Source: DASZHJ01 sp035604335 (lineage in GTDB: Bacteria; Pseudomonadota; Alphaproteobacteria; ATCC43930; CGMCC-115725). Taken from it: DNA of 21,205 bases. The position numbers and the translations under genes are program-made. Positions 1 through 6,982 of this stretch are shown here, piece by piece. The notes below the pieces were generated by a model, which saw only the letters and a list, made by a program, of their open reading frames with translations, searched no databases and was not told where the DNA came from. The stretch covers positions 1 through 21,205 of the forward strand of contig DATNIT010000179.1 in the NCBI GenBank assembly GCA_035604335.1, in the 5' to 3' direction. The stretch's first letter is position 1, and every line of letters begins with the position of its first letter.

Positions 1-212
1 TCGGGAGCGCGCATGACGATCCGCAAGCCGCCGCCCGGCCGAGCGTCCACCTCGCAGACTGGGTTCGTGAAACCCTTGGGACCCCACCACCGAGCGAGGT
101 GAGCGGCATCTGTCCAAGCCTTGAAAACGAGCGTACGCGGCGCGTCGAAAACGCGGGTGATGACGACCGTGCGCTCGTTGGCCGTCGCGCCGGGATCATT
201 TCTTTCGGCCAC
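1..212 (-). CDS. AHSA1/SRPBCC-family protein, partial (3' end beyond the window)
   Basis: The minus strand from a GTG at 212 encodes a protein beginning MAERNDPGATANERTVVITR, followed by RVFDAPRTLVFKAW, then ARWWGPKGFTNP and a proline-glycine turn with GGGLRIVMR. This is the N-terminal part of the AHSA1/SRPBCC (Activator of Hsp90 ATPase homologue 1-like, START-like) fold. About 70 residues are present and the gene runs off the left edge. The GTG was chosen because GGAGGAG lies 7 to 8 bases upstream. An ATG at 199 overlaps the ArsR stop but is in the wrong frame for the family. The gene overlaps the end of the upstream arsR-type gene, so the two are translationally coupled. ArsR plus AHSA1 pairs are very common in proteobacteria. 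The ligand is unknown. Confidence 0.8.
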   Translation of the reverse strand, partial: MAERNDPGATANERTVVITRVFDAPRTLVFKAWTDAAHLARWWGPKGFTNPVCEVDARPGGGLRIVMRAP

Positions 213-549
213 GTTTCTTCTCCTCCTTGGCTTTGAGCTCGCGCAGATAGACGCCGAGACGATCGAGGCTCTGCTCCCAGAACCGCCGATAGTGCTCGAG
301 CCAATCCGCGATATCCTTGAGCGGACCCACCTCGAGCCGCGAGGGCCGCCACTGCGCCTCGCGGCCGCGAGCGATCAAGCCGGCGCGCTCCAGCACCTTG
401 AGGTGCTTGGAGACGGCGGGCAGGCTCATGTCGAAGGGCTCGGCGAGCTCGCCAACCGAGGCCTCGCCGAGCGCAAGCCGCGCCAAGATCGCCCGCCGGG
501 TGGGATCGGCGAGAGCGGCGAAGGTGGTGCTGAGGCGATCGGTCGACAT
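196..549 (-). CDS. ArsR-family winged-helix transcriptional regulator
   Basis: This 117-residue protein has the ArsR/SmtB winged-helix fold. It starts with a helix LSTTFAALADPTRRAILARL (about residues 6-25), followed by the recognition helix-turn-helix MSLPAVSKHLKVLERAGLI (about 41-59) and the wing GREAQWRPSRLEV. The C-terminal tail is very basic (KEEKKRGRKK). No metal-binding ELCVCDL-type cysteine motif is present and the protein has no cysteine, so it belongs to the metal-independent branch that is typically paired with AHSA1/SRPBCC genes. The stop overlaps the start region of the AHSA1 gene. No clear Shine-Dalgarno precedes the ATG at 549. Two overlapping inverted repeats 17 to 39 bases upstream are the likely autoregulatory operator. 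Confidence 0.9.
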   Translation of the reverse strand: MSTDRLSTTFAALADPTRRAILARLALGEASVGELAEPFDMSLPAVSKHLKVLERAGLIARGREAQWRPSRLEVGPLKDIADWLEHYRRFWEQSLDRLGVYLRELKAKEEKKRGRKK

Positions 550-764
550 TCGCGTGATACCGAGTGGTTAAATAACCAGTCGGTTCAATAGCGACCGAAA
601 GAACGGATGTCAAGATGCCTGCCGACGAGCCCGAAGGACGCTAGGCCGCGGGATTAGCCCAGCGGGCACTCTCAAGCCGCCGGACAGCTTCCTGGACTCT
701 CAAACTTCGTCTCGAAGAGCGCCGCGAATCGGACCGCTCAGCGCCTCCGCCGAAGCGAGCCGCG
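550..764. other. Intergenic region between arsR and the end of adhC
   Basis: This 215-base stretch carries the ArsR control region at its left end and the 3' flank of adhC at its right end. Apart from the operator dyads, no open frame with a family signature and no strong T-tailed terminator was seen. Confidence 0.5.
566..585. promoter_or_regulatory. Probable ArsR operator: two overlapping inverted repeats
   Basis: Two inverted repeats share the TAACC block: GGTTA-AA-TAACC (566-577) and AACC-AGTC-GGTT (574-585). They lie just upstream of the ArsR start at 549, where a repressor would block the promoter. AACC-N4-GGTT is the sort of short dyad bound by dimeric winged-helix repressors. Assignment to this regulator is inference from position. 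Confidence 0.55.
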
Positions 765-1874
<1,110 letters not shown>

Positions 1875-1916
1875 GACGCCTCTCCTCAAATCTTTCGTTC
1901 CAATGGACGTTCGTAC

Positions 1917-1936
1917 GGCCGCCGCGCCGCGCGGCC
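1917..1936. other. GC-rich hairpin in the gfa-adhC gap
   Basis: GGCCGC (1917-1922) and GCGGCC (1931-1936) are exact inverted arms around an 8-base loop, within the 108-base gap between gfa and adhC. There is no T-run, so it may be a processing or attenuation hairpin rather than a full terminator. It could also be chance in GC-rich DNA. Confidence 0.25.
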
Positions 1937-1982
1937 TTCGATCAGGCGCGCGGCGGGCAGCCGGGCATGGTGGACCTCGGCG

Positions 1983-2561
1983 CTATTCGCGGAGCGCACC
2001 CTTGGCCTTCGCCGTGTGTGCCGCGATCATGTCCATCAGCGGCGGCGACAGGCAATCGTAGGGCTCGAGGCGCAATTCCTTGAGCCGCGCGCGGATGGCG
2101 CCCATCTGGCTGGGCTTGGTACCGGACTCGATGATCGACGACACGAAGGCCGCGAACTCCGGCGGCGCCCAGCCGCTCTCCTTGGAAAGCTCGGTGTGGA
2201 AGAAATCGAAGCCGTAGATCGGGTGCCCCTTGTTCTCGATCCGACCGTACATGTGGACACCGCAATCCTTGCAGGCGTAGCGATGGATCGCGGCGGAGGG
2301 ATCGACAATCTTGAGCTTCTCCGCGTGCGCGGTGACCTTGAGGTTGTCGCGCGGGACGACCGCGATCTGCGAGAACAGTGCGCCTTCCGGTTTCCAGCAC
2401 TTCGTGCAGCCGCAAACGTGGTTGAAGGCGCATTGACCTTTGATACTGACCTGAACCGCGTTCTGCTTGCACTTGCAGCTGAGCGTACCGCCGGCGAAAT
2501 CCTTCGTGCCTGGTTTCACGCCGTGATCCACAGCCGGATGGATTGAAATCGTGCTGGCCAT
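1983..2561 (-). CDS. gfa: Glutathione-dependent formaldehyde-activating enzyme (Gfa, CENP-V/GFA fold)
   Basis: The protein has 192 residues, the usual length for Gfa. In this family it promotes condensation of formaldehyde with glutathione to S-hydroxymethylglutathione, the substrate of the adjacent adhC product. The zinc-binding cysteines of the GFA fold are all visible: C29 and C31 (SCKC), C50, C52 and C55 (VCGCTKC) and C97 and C100 (CKDC). The family motif CGVHMYGRIENKGHPIYGFDF follows. The ATG at 2561 has GGGAGG 9 bases upstream. It is the upstream member of a gfa-adhC pair. Whether Gfa is a true catalyst or a glutathione carrier in vivo is debated; the family assignment itself is firm. 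Confidence 0.95.
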   Translation of the reverse strand: MASTISIHPAVDHGVKPGTKDFAGGTLSCKCKQNAVQVSIKGQCAFNHVCGCTKCWKPEGALFSQIAVVPRDNLKVTAHAEKLKIVDPSAAIHRYACKDCGVHMYGRIENKGHPIYGFDFFHTELSKESGWAPPEFAAFVSSIIESGTKPSQMGAIRARLKELRLEPYDCLSPPLMDMIAAHTAKAKGALRE

Positions 2562-2858
2562 TTCGATCGACCTCCCTGATTGCTTTTACCCGTCGAGAAT
2601 CCCAATCCTAGGTTCCCGAAGTGACGCCGGGGTTTCAGCTCACATTCAGGGTAACACCTGGGAACTGCCGCGTGTCAACCAATGGCCGCGGGTGGAAGGC
2701 TCGGAGCGATTCCTTCGGACAAGGACATGCACACGCTCGCCATCGATGCCAGGACCCACGCGATCTACGAGTATCGCGACAAGGCCAACCAAGGTGGACG
2801 TCCGCGGACAATTAGGGCAACCCGCCACTCGCACCCGCGCGATCGGAGTGGACTCTGT
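2562..2858. other. Gene-poor region between gfa and pqqE
   Basis: This stretch of nearly 300 bases contains the gfa promoter area on its left and the 3' flank of pqqE on its right. Only the short propeller-like fragment described separately stands out. Small open frames here lack ribosome binding sites or family signatures. Confidence 0.4.
2683..2820 (+). pseudogene. Possible remnant of a YncE/YVTN-type beta-propeller gene
   Basis: One plus-strand frame reads SDKDMHTLAIDARTHAIYEY and then RDKANQ before losing any recognisable signal. The pattern H-T-L-A-x-D-x-x-T-H-x-x-Y resembles a blade of YncE/YVTN beta-propeller proteins, which are common near PQQ and alcohol-dehydrogenase genes. No matching sequence was seen before or after it, and the frame has no good start or downstream continuation. 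It could be a fragment left by deletion, or chance resemblance. Confidence 0.25.
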
Positions 2859-3992
2859 CTAGGAGGGCGTCACTGAGAGCGGCGCGGCGTCTTCCGGCAC
2901 CACGATCGTCCCGCCCAGCCGGCGGTAGACCAAGGGCGGGGGCACCGCCCGAGCCGCGCGGAGCGCCGGCTCCAGGGCGCCATGATCAGGCGCGAGATGG
3001 CAAACGGGATCGGCGACCCTCGGATTGCCCGTGAGGGCGAAGGCCTGGCAGCGGCAGCCGCCCCAGTCGATCTCGCGCCGGTCGCAGGAGCGGCACGGTT
3101 CCATCATCCAACCGGTCCCCCGGTAGCGGTTGAAGGCCTCGGACCCCCGCCAGATCGCATCGAGGCTCGTTGTGCGTACCGAAGGAAACGAAAGGCTCGG
3201 GATGGTCTCCGCGGCTTGGCAAGGCAACGCCTTGCCAGACGGAGTCACGCTCAGGAACCGTCGGGCCCAGCCGCCCATGCAGGCCCTGGGCAGCATCGCG
3301 TGATAATCCGGCATCACATAGTCGACGACGAGCTGCCCGCGCAGCCGCTCGCGCGCGGCCTCCACGATCGCCGTAGCCTCGTCCAGTTGCTCTCGGGTCG
3401 GCAGCAAGGCGTCGCGATTGGCCATGGCCCAACCGTAGTACTGCACATGGGCAATCTCGAGCCGACCAGCGCCGAGCTCGACAGCCTGCGCGATCACCTC
3501 GGGCATACGGGCGAGATTCTGGCGATGCATAACCGCATTGATCGTGAGCGGAAGGCCGCGATCTCTGACGCGAGCCGCTGCCTCGCACTTTATACGATGG
3601 GCACCGTCGTAGCCCGCGACGTAGTCCCCCGCGTCGGCGTTCGCGTCCTGGAAACTAATCAGCACGTGGTCGATGCCCGCCTCGACCAAGGCGTCGACGC
3701 GGGTATCGCTGAGCGTCACACCGGACGTGATCAGCGTGGTGTAGAGCCCGGCGCGCGCGGCATGCCCGACCAGGTCCTCGAGATCGCGGCGCACCAGCGG
3801 CTCACCGCCGGAGAACTGTACCTGCAGCACGCCCATCCCTGCTGCTTGGTCGAGGACGCGCCGCCAAGTGTCGGTGTCGAGCTCGTCCCGGCCGGGCTCG
3901 AGCTCCAGGGGATTCGAGCAATAGGGGCATTGCAAAGGACAGCGATGCGTCAGTTCCGCGACAATCGCCAGCGGGGGATCAACTTCAGGCAT
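2859..3992 (-). CDS. pqqE: PqqE, radical SAM enzyme of pyrroloquinoline quinone biosynthesis
   Basis: PqqE uses a radical SAM mechanism to cross-link the glutamate and tyrosine of the PqqA peptide, the first committed step to PQQ. Counting from the ATG at 3992 (377 residues, typical for PqqE), the [4Fe-4S] motif CX3CX2C is C18, C22 and C25 (RCPLQCPYCSNP). It is followed by QVQFSGGEPL, the SAM-binding GGE. The C-terminal SPASM region carries the auxiliary-cluster cysteines in RACMGGW, LPCQAAE, EPCRSCDRREID, WGGCRCQAFALTG and DPVCHLAPDH. A longer in-frame form up to 4076 was rejected because family conservation begins at VDPPLAIVAELTHR. No pqqA, B, C or D gene is in the window, so this is an isolated or dispersed copy. 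Its start overlaps the tail of a broken upstream frame (ATGCCTGA). Confidence 0.93.
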   Translation of the reverse strand: MPEVDPPLAIVAELTHRCPLQCPYCSNPLELEPGRDELDTDTWRRVLDQAAGMGVLQVQFSGGEPLVRRDLEDLVGHAARAGLYTTLITSGVTLSDTRVDALVEAGIDHVLISFQDANADAGDYVAGYDGAHRIKCEAAARVRDRGLPLTINAVMHRQNLARMPEVIAQAVELGAGRLEIAHVQYYGWAMANRDALLPTREQLDEATAIVEAARERLRGQLVVDYVMPDYHAMLPRACMGGWARRFLSVTPSGKALPCQAAETIPSLSFPSVRTTSLDAIWRGSEAFNRYRGTGWMMEPCRSCDRREIDWGGCRCQAFALTGNPRVADPVCHLAPDHGALEPALRAARAVPPPLVYRRLGGTIVVPEDAAPLSVTPS

Positions 3993-4109
3993 GGGTGATG
4001 ATCGCCTCTTCCGCGAGCTCCACGCGTCGTGCGCGGTTGCTCTGACATCGATGAAAGCTGATCGGCCGTGTGTCAAATGAAACAGGGCAAAGCTGCCCTC
4101 GGATTTATT
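3984..4109 (-). pseudogene. Start-less 3' tail of a gene formerly coupled to pqqE
   Basis: In the frame that stops at TGA 3986-3984, the last residues read VELAEEAIITHA, and this stop overlaps the pqqE start by the coupled arrangement ATGCCTGA. Upstream the frame stays open only to a TAA near 4108, with no convincing start or ribosome binding site, and the residues there look random. This is what a gene truncated from its 5' side would leave. In complete operons pqqD (or pqqCD) is the usual upstream neighbour of pqqE, so a pqqD tail is possible, but the residual peptide is too short to prove it. Confidence 0.3.
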
Positions 4110-4330
4110 GCTGCATTCCCAAGAATTGCCGCGCTCACAAAATTGTCACGACATTCGGCGCCTTTCATGAACTCGGAACCCGACCGCTCATGGACAGGTC
4201 GAGCGTCACGCTGCCACGCAGCGTTAGCGCACAGCGAGATCGGAGCCCAGCCTCATTCGTGCCACGTGCGGGGCCAGCTTGTTTATGGTATTTCTGTAAC
4301 GTCGTTGATGCCTTCAGGGCGGAGGCGGTA
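4077..4330. other. Intergenic region between pqqE and the small protein gene
   Basis: This roughly 250-base segment is less GC-rich than its surroundings. It must hold the promoters of both pqqE (leftward) and the small gene at 4331 (rightward). The frame running through it in phase with the small gene lacks a ribosome binding site and family similarity. No confident -35/-10 pair could be assigned. Confidence 0.35.
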
Positions 4331-4486
4331 ATGGACTTTCCTGACTATCTCCGCGCCCAGGCCGCCGAATTCCGTGCCCGTGCGCAGGAAGTCGACGAGG
4401 CCGTGATCGCGCGCGAGTTCTACGAGCTAGCGGTGGTTTGCGAGGATGTCGCTGAAGAGCTCGAGGATCGGCAACCCGCGGGTTGA
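4331..4486 (+). CDS. Conserved-type 51-residue small protein
   Basis: The ATG at 4331 is preceded by GGAGG with 5 bases spacing and opens a 51-residue frame, MDFPDYLRAQAAEFRARAQE and onward, ending EELEDRQPAG. It is acidic, lacks a signal or membrane segment, and is predicted to be almost entirely helical, with two amphipathic stretches (about 4-22 and 25-46). It resembles short helical proteins of rhizobial genomes of the form YLRxQAxxYRxLA...ExLxLAxVCEEVAxxIED. The function is unknown. It lies alone between pqqE and the XRE-cupin gene and converges on the latter. A longer frame starting near 4070 was rejected because the strong ribosome binding site fixes this start. Confidence 0.7.
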   Translation: MDFPDYLRAQAAEFRARAQEVDEAVIAREFYELAVVCEDVAEELEDRQPAG

Positions 4487-4565
4487 CGGGAGCCGGCACG
4501 CTCAGTGTCAAAGCAGCTTCTCGACGTCTCGTCTCTATCAATGCCTCGGCGGCGTTTTCGATCGC

Positions 4566-5237
4566 CTAGTCGCGCGATCGTCGGTCCTTCCGCGGATAAA
4601 TGATGATGGAGAGATACTGCATCGGCACCTTGGTCAGGTGCTCGGGGCCGTGCCGCGCCGCGGCGTCGAAGAACAGCGCATCGCCGGGCTCCATGGCATA
4701 GGTCCGGTCGGCGTGTCGGTAATTGACCTTGCCCGAAAGCATGTAAATGAGCTCGAAGCCGGAATGGCGGAACTGCGTATAGGGCTCTGCCCGCTCGCTC
4801 AGCGTAATCAGATAGGGCTCGACGCCGATCTCGCCTTCGAGTGAGTGGCCGAGCAAATCGTAGAGGTGCCCGGCCTTGGTGCCGCGCCGCTCGATCCGAG
4901 CCCCCTTCCCTGCTTTCACGAACGAGCAATCACGGCGCTCCTCGGCATCGGTGAAGAGCTGCGTGATCGGTACATTGAGGGCTTTGGCGAGTGCGTCGAG
5001 GGTGGAAAGCGACGGCGAAATGCCACCGTTCTCGATCTTCGAGAGCATGCCGGCGGACATGCCGGCGGTTGCGGCAAGCCCGGCGACGGTCAGATCCAGC
5101 GATTTGCGCAGGCGCCGTACCTCCGCTCCGATGCTCGCTTCGATGCTGCTCGGCGCTGCCGCCGGTGCGGCGGAACCGGTACGAAGCTCCGGCTCGGACG
5201 CCTGGCCCTTCGGTGTGGTTTTCTTGCGAACTCTCAT
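4566..5237 (-). CDS. XRE-family transcriptional regulator with C-terminal cupin domain
   Basis: This is a 223-residue regulator with two domains. A basic linker (MRVRKKTTPKG) leads to a lambda-repressor-like HTH at about 36-95: IGAEVRRLRKSLDLTVAGLA, then the recognition helix MSAGMLSKIENG and SPSLSTLDALAKALNVPI. A small cupin barrel occupies about 145-218 (HSGFELIYMLSGKVNYRHAD, then MEPGDALFFDAAARHGPEHL). Members of this class sense a small ligand through the cupin and often control the amine or amino-acid catabolic genes beside them. The ATG at 5237 has AAGGAG 5 bases upstream; an in-frame extension to 5303 has no such site and would run into the palindrome. It is divergent from glxB and is the obvious candidate regulator of the glx operon. 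Confidence 0.92.
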   Translation of the reverse strand: MRVRKKTTPKGQASEPELRTGSAAPAAAPSSIEASIGAEVRRLRKSLDLTVAGLAATAGMSAGMLSKIENGGISPSLSTLDALAKALNVPITQLFTDAEERRDCSFVKAGKGARIERRGTKAGHLYDLLGHSLEGEIGVEPYLITLSERAEPYTQFRHSGFELIYMLSGKVNYRHADRTYAMEPGDALFFDAAARHGPEHLTKVPMQYLSIIIYPRKDRRSRD

Positions 5238-5279
5238 GCGCACTCCTTCGGACGGCTCATAGCAGGCTGCGATGGTAGG

Positions 5280-5285
5280 ATTATG
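5280..5285 (-). promoter_or_regulatory. Putative -10 element of the XRE-cupin gene
   Basis: On the minus strand this reads CATAAT, a five of six match to TATAAT. A start point about 7 bases on would leave a leader of roughly 35 bases. The adjoining operator overlaps it. No good -35 was seen, which fits a regulated promoter. Confidence 0.35.
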
Positions 5286-5303
5286 TTTCCCAGCAGGAAA
5301 CAT
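5283..5303. promoter_or_regulatory. Perfect inverted repeat, probable operator of the XRE-cupin regulator
   Basis: ATGTTTCC (5283-5290) and GGAAACAT (5296-5303) are exact inverted arms around CAGCA. The repeat lies in the divergent gap between the regulator (start 5237) and glxB (start 5373), centred 56 and 80 bases from their respective starts. It overlaps the putative -10 of the regulator gene and precedes a TTGACA (5317-5322) on the operon side. This fits autorepression plus control of the glx operon. Binding by this particular regulator is inference from position. Confidence 0.7.
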
Positions 5304-5372
5304 TTATTCTCTTGCGTTGACAAGCTCGCCGCCCGCATGCGACCTTCCGAGGGTCATTCGCGGAGCGCTCGC

Positions 5373-6272
5373 ATGTGTGGAATCGTCGGATTATTCCTCA
5401 AGAACCCCAAGCTGAGGCCGGAGCTCGGCGGGTTTCTCAGCACCATGCTGACGACCCTTTCCGACCGCGGTCCTGACTCCGCGGGTTTTGCCGTCTACGG
5501 CGAGGCTCGCGCCGAGAGGATCAAACTCACTCTGAGACGCGGCGTCGACACCGATTTCGACGCGATCGCCGCGGAGGTCGCGCGCGAGCTTGGCGAGGAC
5601 GTCTCCGTCTCCCGCCGCGACACCCACGCGGTCCTGACGGTGCCTACGGCACGCGCCGCAGACGCGCGCGCTTCCCTCGGTCGGATTGCGCCCGATGTCT
5701 CGGTGGTCGGCATGGGTCGGCGCATGGAGCTCTACAAGGAAGTCGGGCTACCCGCCGAGGTCGCCAAACGCTTCGATCTCGCCGGCATGTCCGGCACGCA
5801 CGCGATCGGGCACACACGTATGGCGACGGAATCCGCGGTGACCACGGATGGCGCCCATCCCTACTCGACCGGCCCCGACCAGTGCCTCGTCCACAACGGC
5901 TCGCTCTCCAATCACAATTCGCTGCGCCGCGAGCTCCGGCGCGACGGCATCGGCTGCGCGACCGAGAACGACACGGAAGTGGCGGCGGGTTATCTCACCT
6001 GGCGGCTGCGCCAGGGCATGGCCCTCGACGCGGCGCTGAAGAGCGCGCTCGCGGATCTCGACGGGTTCTACACCTTTGTCGTCGGCACGGAATCCGGGTT
6101 CGGCGTGCTGCGAGACCCCATCGCCTGCAAGCCCGCCGTGATGGCCGAGGCCGACGACTACGTGGCCTTCGGCACCGAGTATCGCGCGCTCGCGGAGTTA
6201 CCGAATATCGAGCACGCACGCGTTTTCGAGCCGGAGCCCGCCAAGGTCTATTTCTGGGATCTGAAGCAATGA
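5373..6272 (+). CDS. glxB: Class II glutamine amidotransferase, GlxB / N-methylglutamate synthase subunit A-type
   Basis: The 299-residue protein begins MCGIVGLFLKNP, so Cys2 becomes the N-terminal nucleophile of an Ntn-type glutaminase after methionine removal. Other class II signatures follow: LSDRGPDSAGFAVYG, IGHTRMATESAVT, AHPYS and LVHNGSLSNHNSLR. It corresponds to the amidotransferase domain of glutamate synthase as a separate polypeptide. In rhizobia this is GlxB; in methylotrophs the homologue is MgsA, which with MgsB and MgsC makes N-methylglutamate. The start was moved to 5373, well inside a longer open frame, because maturation requires CGIVG at the N-terminus and GGAG lies 7 bases upstream. 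Its stop overlaps the start of glxC (ATGA). No other glutamate synthase-type genes are in the window. Confidence 0.93.
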   Translation: MCGIVGLFLKNPKLRPELGGFLSTMLTTLSDRGPDSAGFAVYGEARAERIKLTLRRGVDTDFDAIAAEVARELGEDVSVSRRDTHAVLTVPTARAADARASLGRIAPDVSVVGMGRRMELYKEVGLPAEVAKRFDLAGMSGTHAIGHTRMATESAVTTDGAHPYSTGPDQCLVHNGSLSNHNSLRRELRRDGIGCATENDTEVAAGYLTWRLRQGMALDAALKSALADLDGFYTFVVGTESGFGVLRDPIACKPAVMAEADDYVAFGTEYRALAELPNIEHARVFEPEPAKVYFWDLKQ

Positions 6273-6973
6273 GCTTGCGCGCGAATGCGCGCACCTTCGA
6301 TCTTGCGCGTAACACCGTCCGCGAGCTCAACGCCGAGCTCCACCATCTCGATCCCGAAACCTCCCATTATTGGCGCATCTTCAACCCCAAGGGCCGACAT
6401 TCGATCGCGGCCGGCCTCGATGCCGATGCCACCGTCGAGATCGCGGGCAACGTTGGGTACTACTGCGCCGGCATGAACAAGCGCGCGACGGTACTGGTCA
6501 AAGGTAACGCCGGCGTGGGCGTCGCCGAGAACATGATGTCGGGCCTGGTGCACGTACAGGGCGACGCCAGCCAATCCGCCGGCGCCACCGCTAACGGCGG
6601 ACTGCTCGTGATCGACGGCAGCGCGTCGGCTCGCTGCGGCATCTCGCTCAAGGGCGCCGACATCGTGGTCAAGGGGTCGATCGGCCACATGAGCGCTTTC
6701 ATGGCGCAAGCGGGCTCGCTGGTCGTGCTCGGCGATGCAGGCGAGGCGCTCGGGGATTCCATCTATGAGGCCCGGCTCTTTGTGCGCGGTAACGTTCATA
6801 GCCTGGGCGCGGATTGCATCGAAAAGCAGCTCGAGGACCAGCACCGGAAACAGCTGCACGCGCTCCTGGAGCGAGCCGGCATCGCTCGCGAGGTCGACAT
6901 TGGCGAGTTCCGCCGCTACGGCTCCGCCCGCCGGCTCTACCATTTTCATGTGGACAACGCTTCGGCGTACTGA
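6269..6973 (+). CDS. glxC: GXGXG-domain protein GlxC / N-methylglutamate synthase subunit B-type
   Basis: This 234-residue protein corresponds to the C-terminal GXGXG beta-helix domain of glutamate synthase as a stand-alone subunit. Repeated short strands with Gly-x-x-x-Gly spacing are clear from about residue 50 to 180: VEIAGNVGYYCAGMNKRATV, LVKGNAGVGVAENMMSGLVH, VQGDASQSAGATANGGLLVI, SARCGISLKGADIVVKGSIG, LVVLGDAGEALGDSIYEARL and FVRGNVHSLGADC. The domain is structural, positioning the ammonia tunnel between the amidotransferase and FMN subunits. The start at 6269 overlaps the glxB stop by ATGA, indicating translational coupling, and glxD begins 9 bases after its stop. It is MgsB in the nomenclature of the N-methylglutamate pathway. 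Confidence 0.92.
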   Translation: MSLRANARTFDLARNTVRELNAELHHLDPETSHYWRIFNPKGRHSIAAGLDADATVEIAGNVGYYCAGMNKRATVLVKGNAGVGVAENMMSGLVHVQGDASQSAGATANGGLLVIDGSASARCGISLKGADIVVKGSIGHMSAFMAQAGSLVVLGDAGEALGDSIYEARLFVRGNVHSLGADCIEKQLEDQHRKQLHALLERAGIAREVDIGEFRRYGSARRLYHFHVDNASAY

Positions 6974-6982
6974 GCAGGACTC

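Noticed and set aside
5317..5345. TTGACA at 5317-5322 as a complete sigma-70 promoter for glxB
   Set aside because: The hexamer is perfect, but nothing like TATAAT occurs 16 to 18 bases downstream, so only the -35 can be supported.
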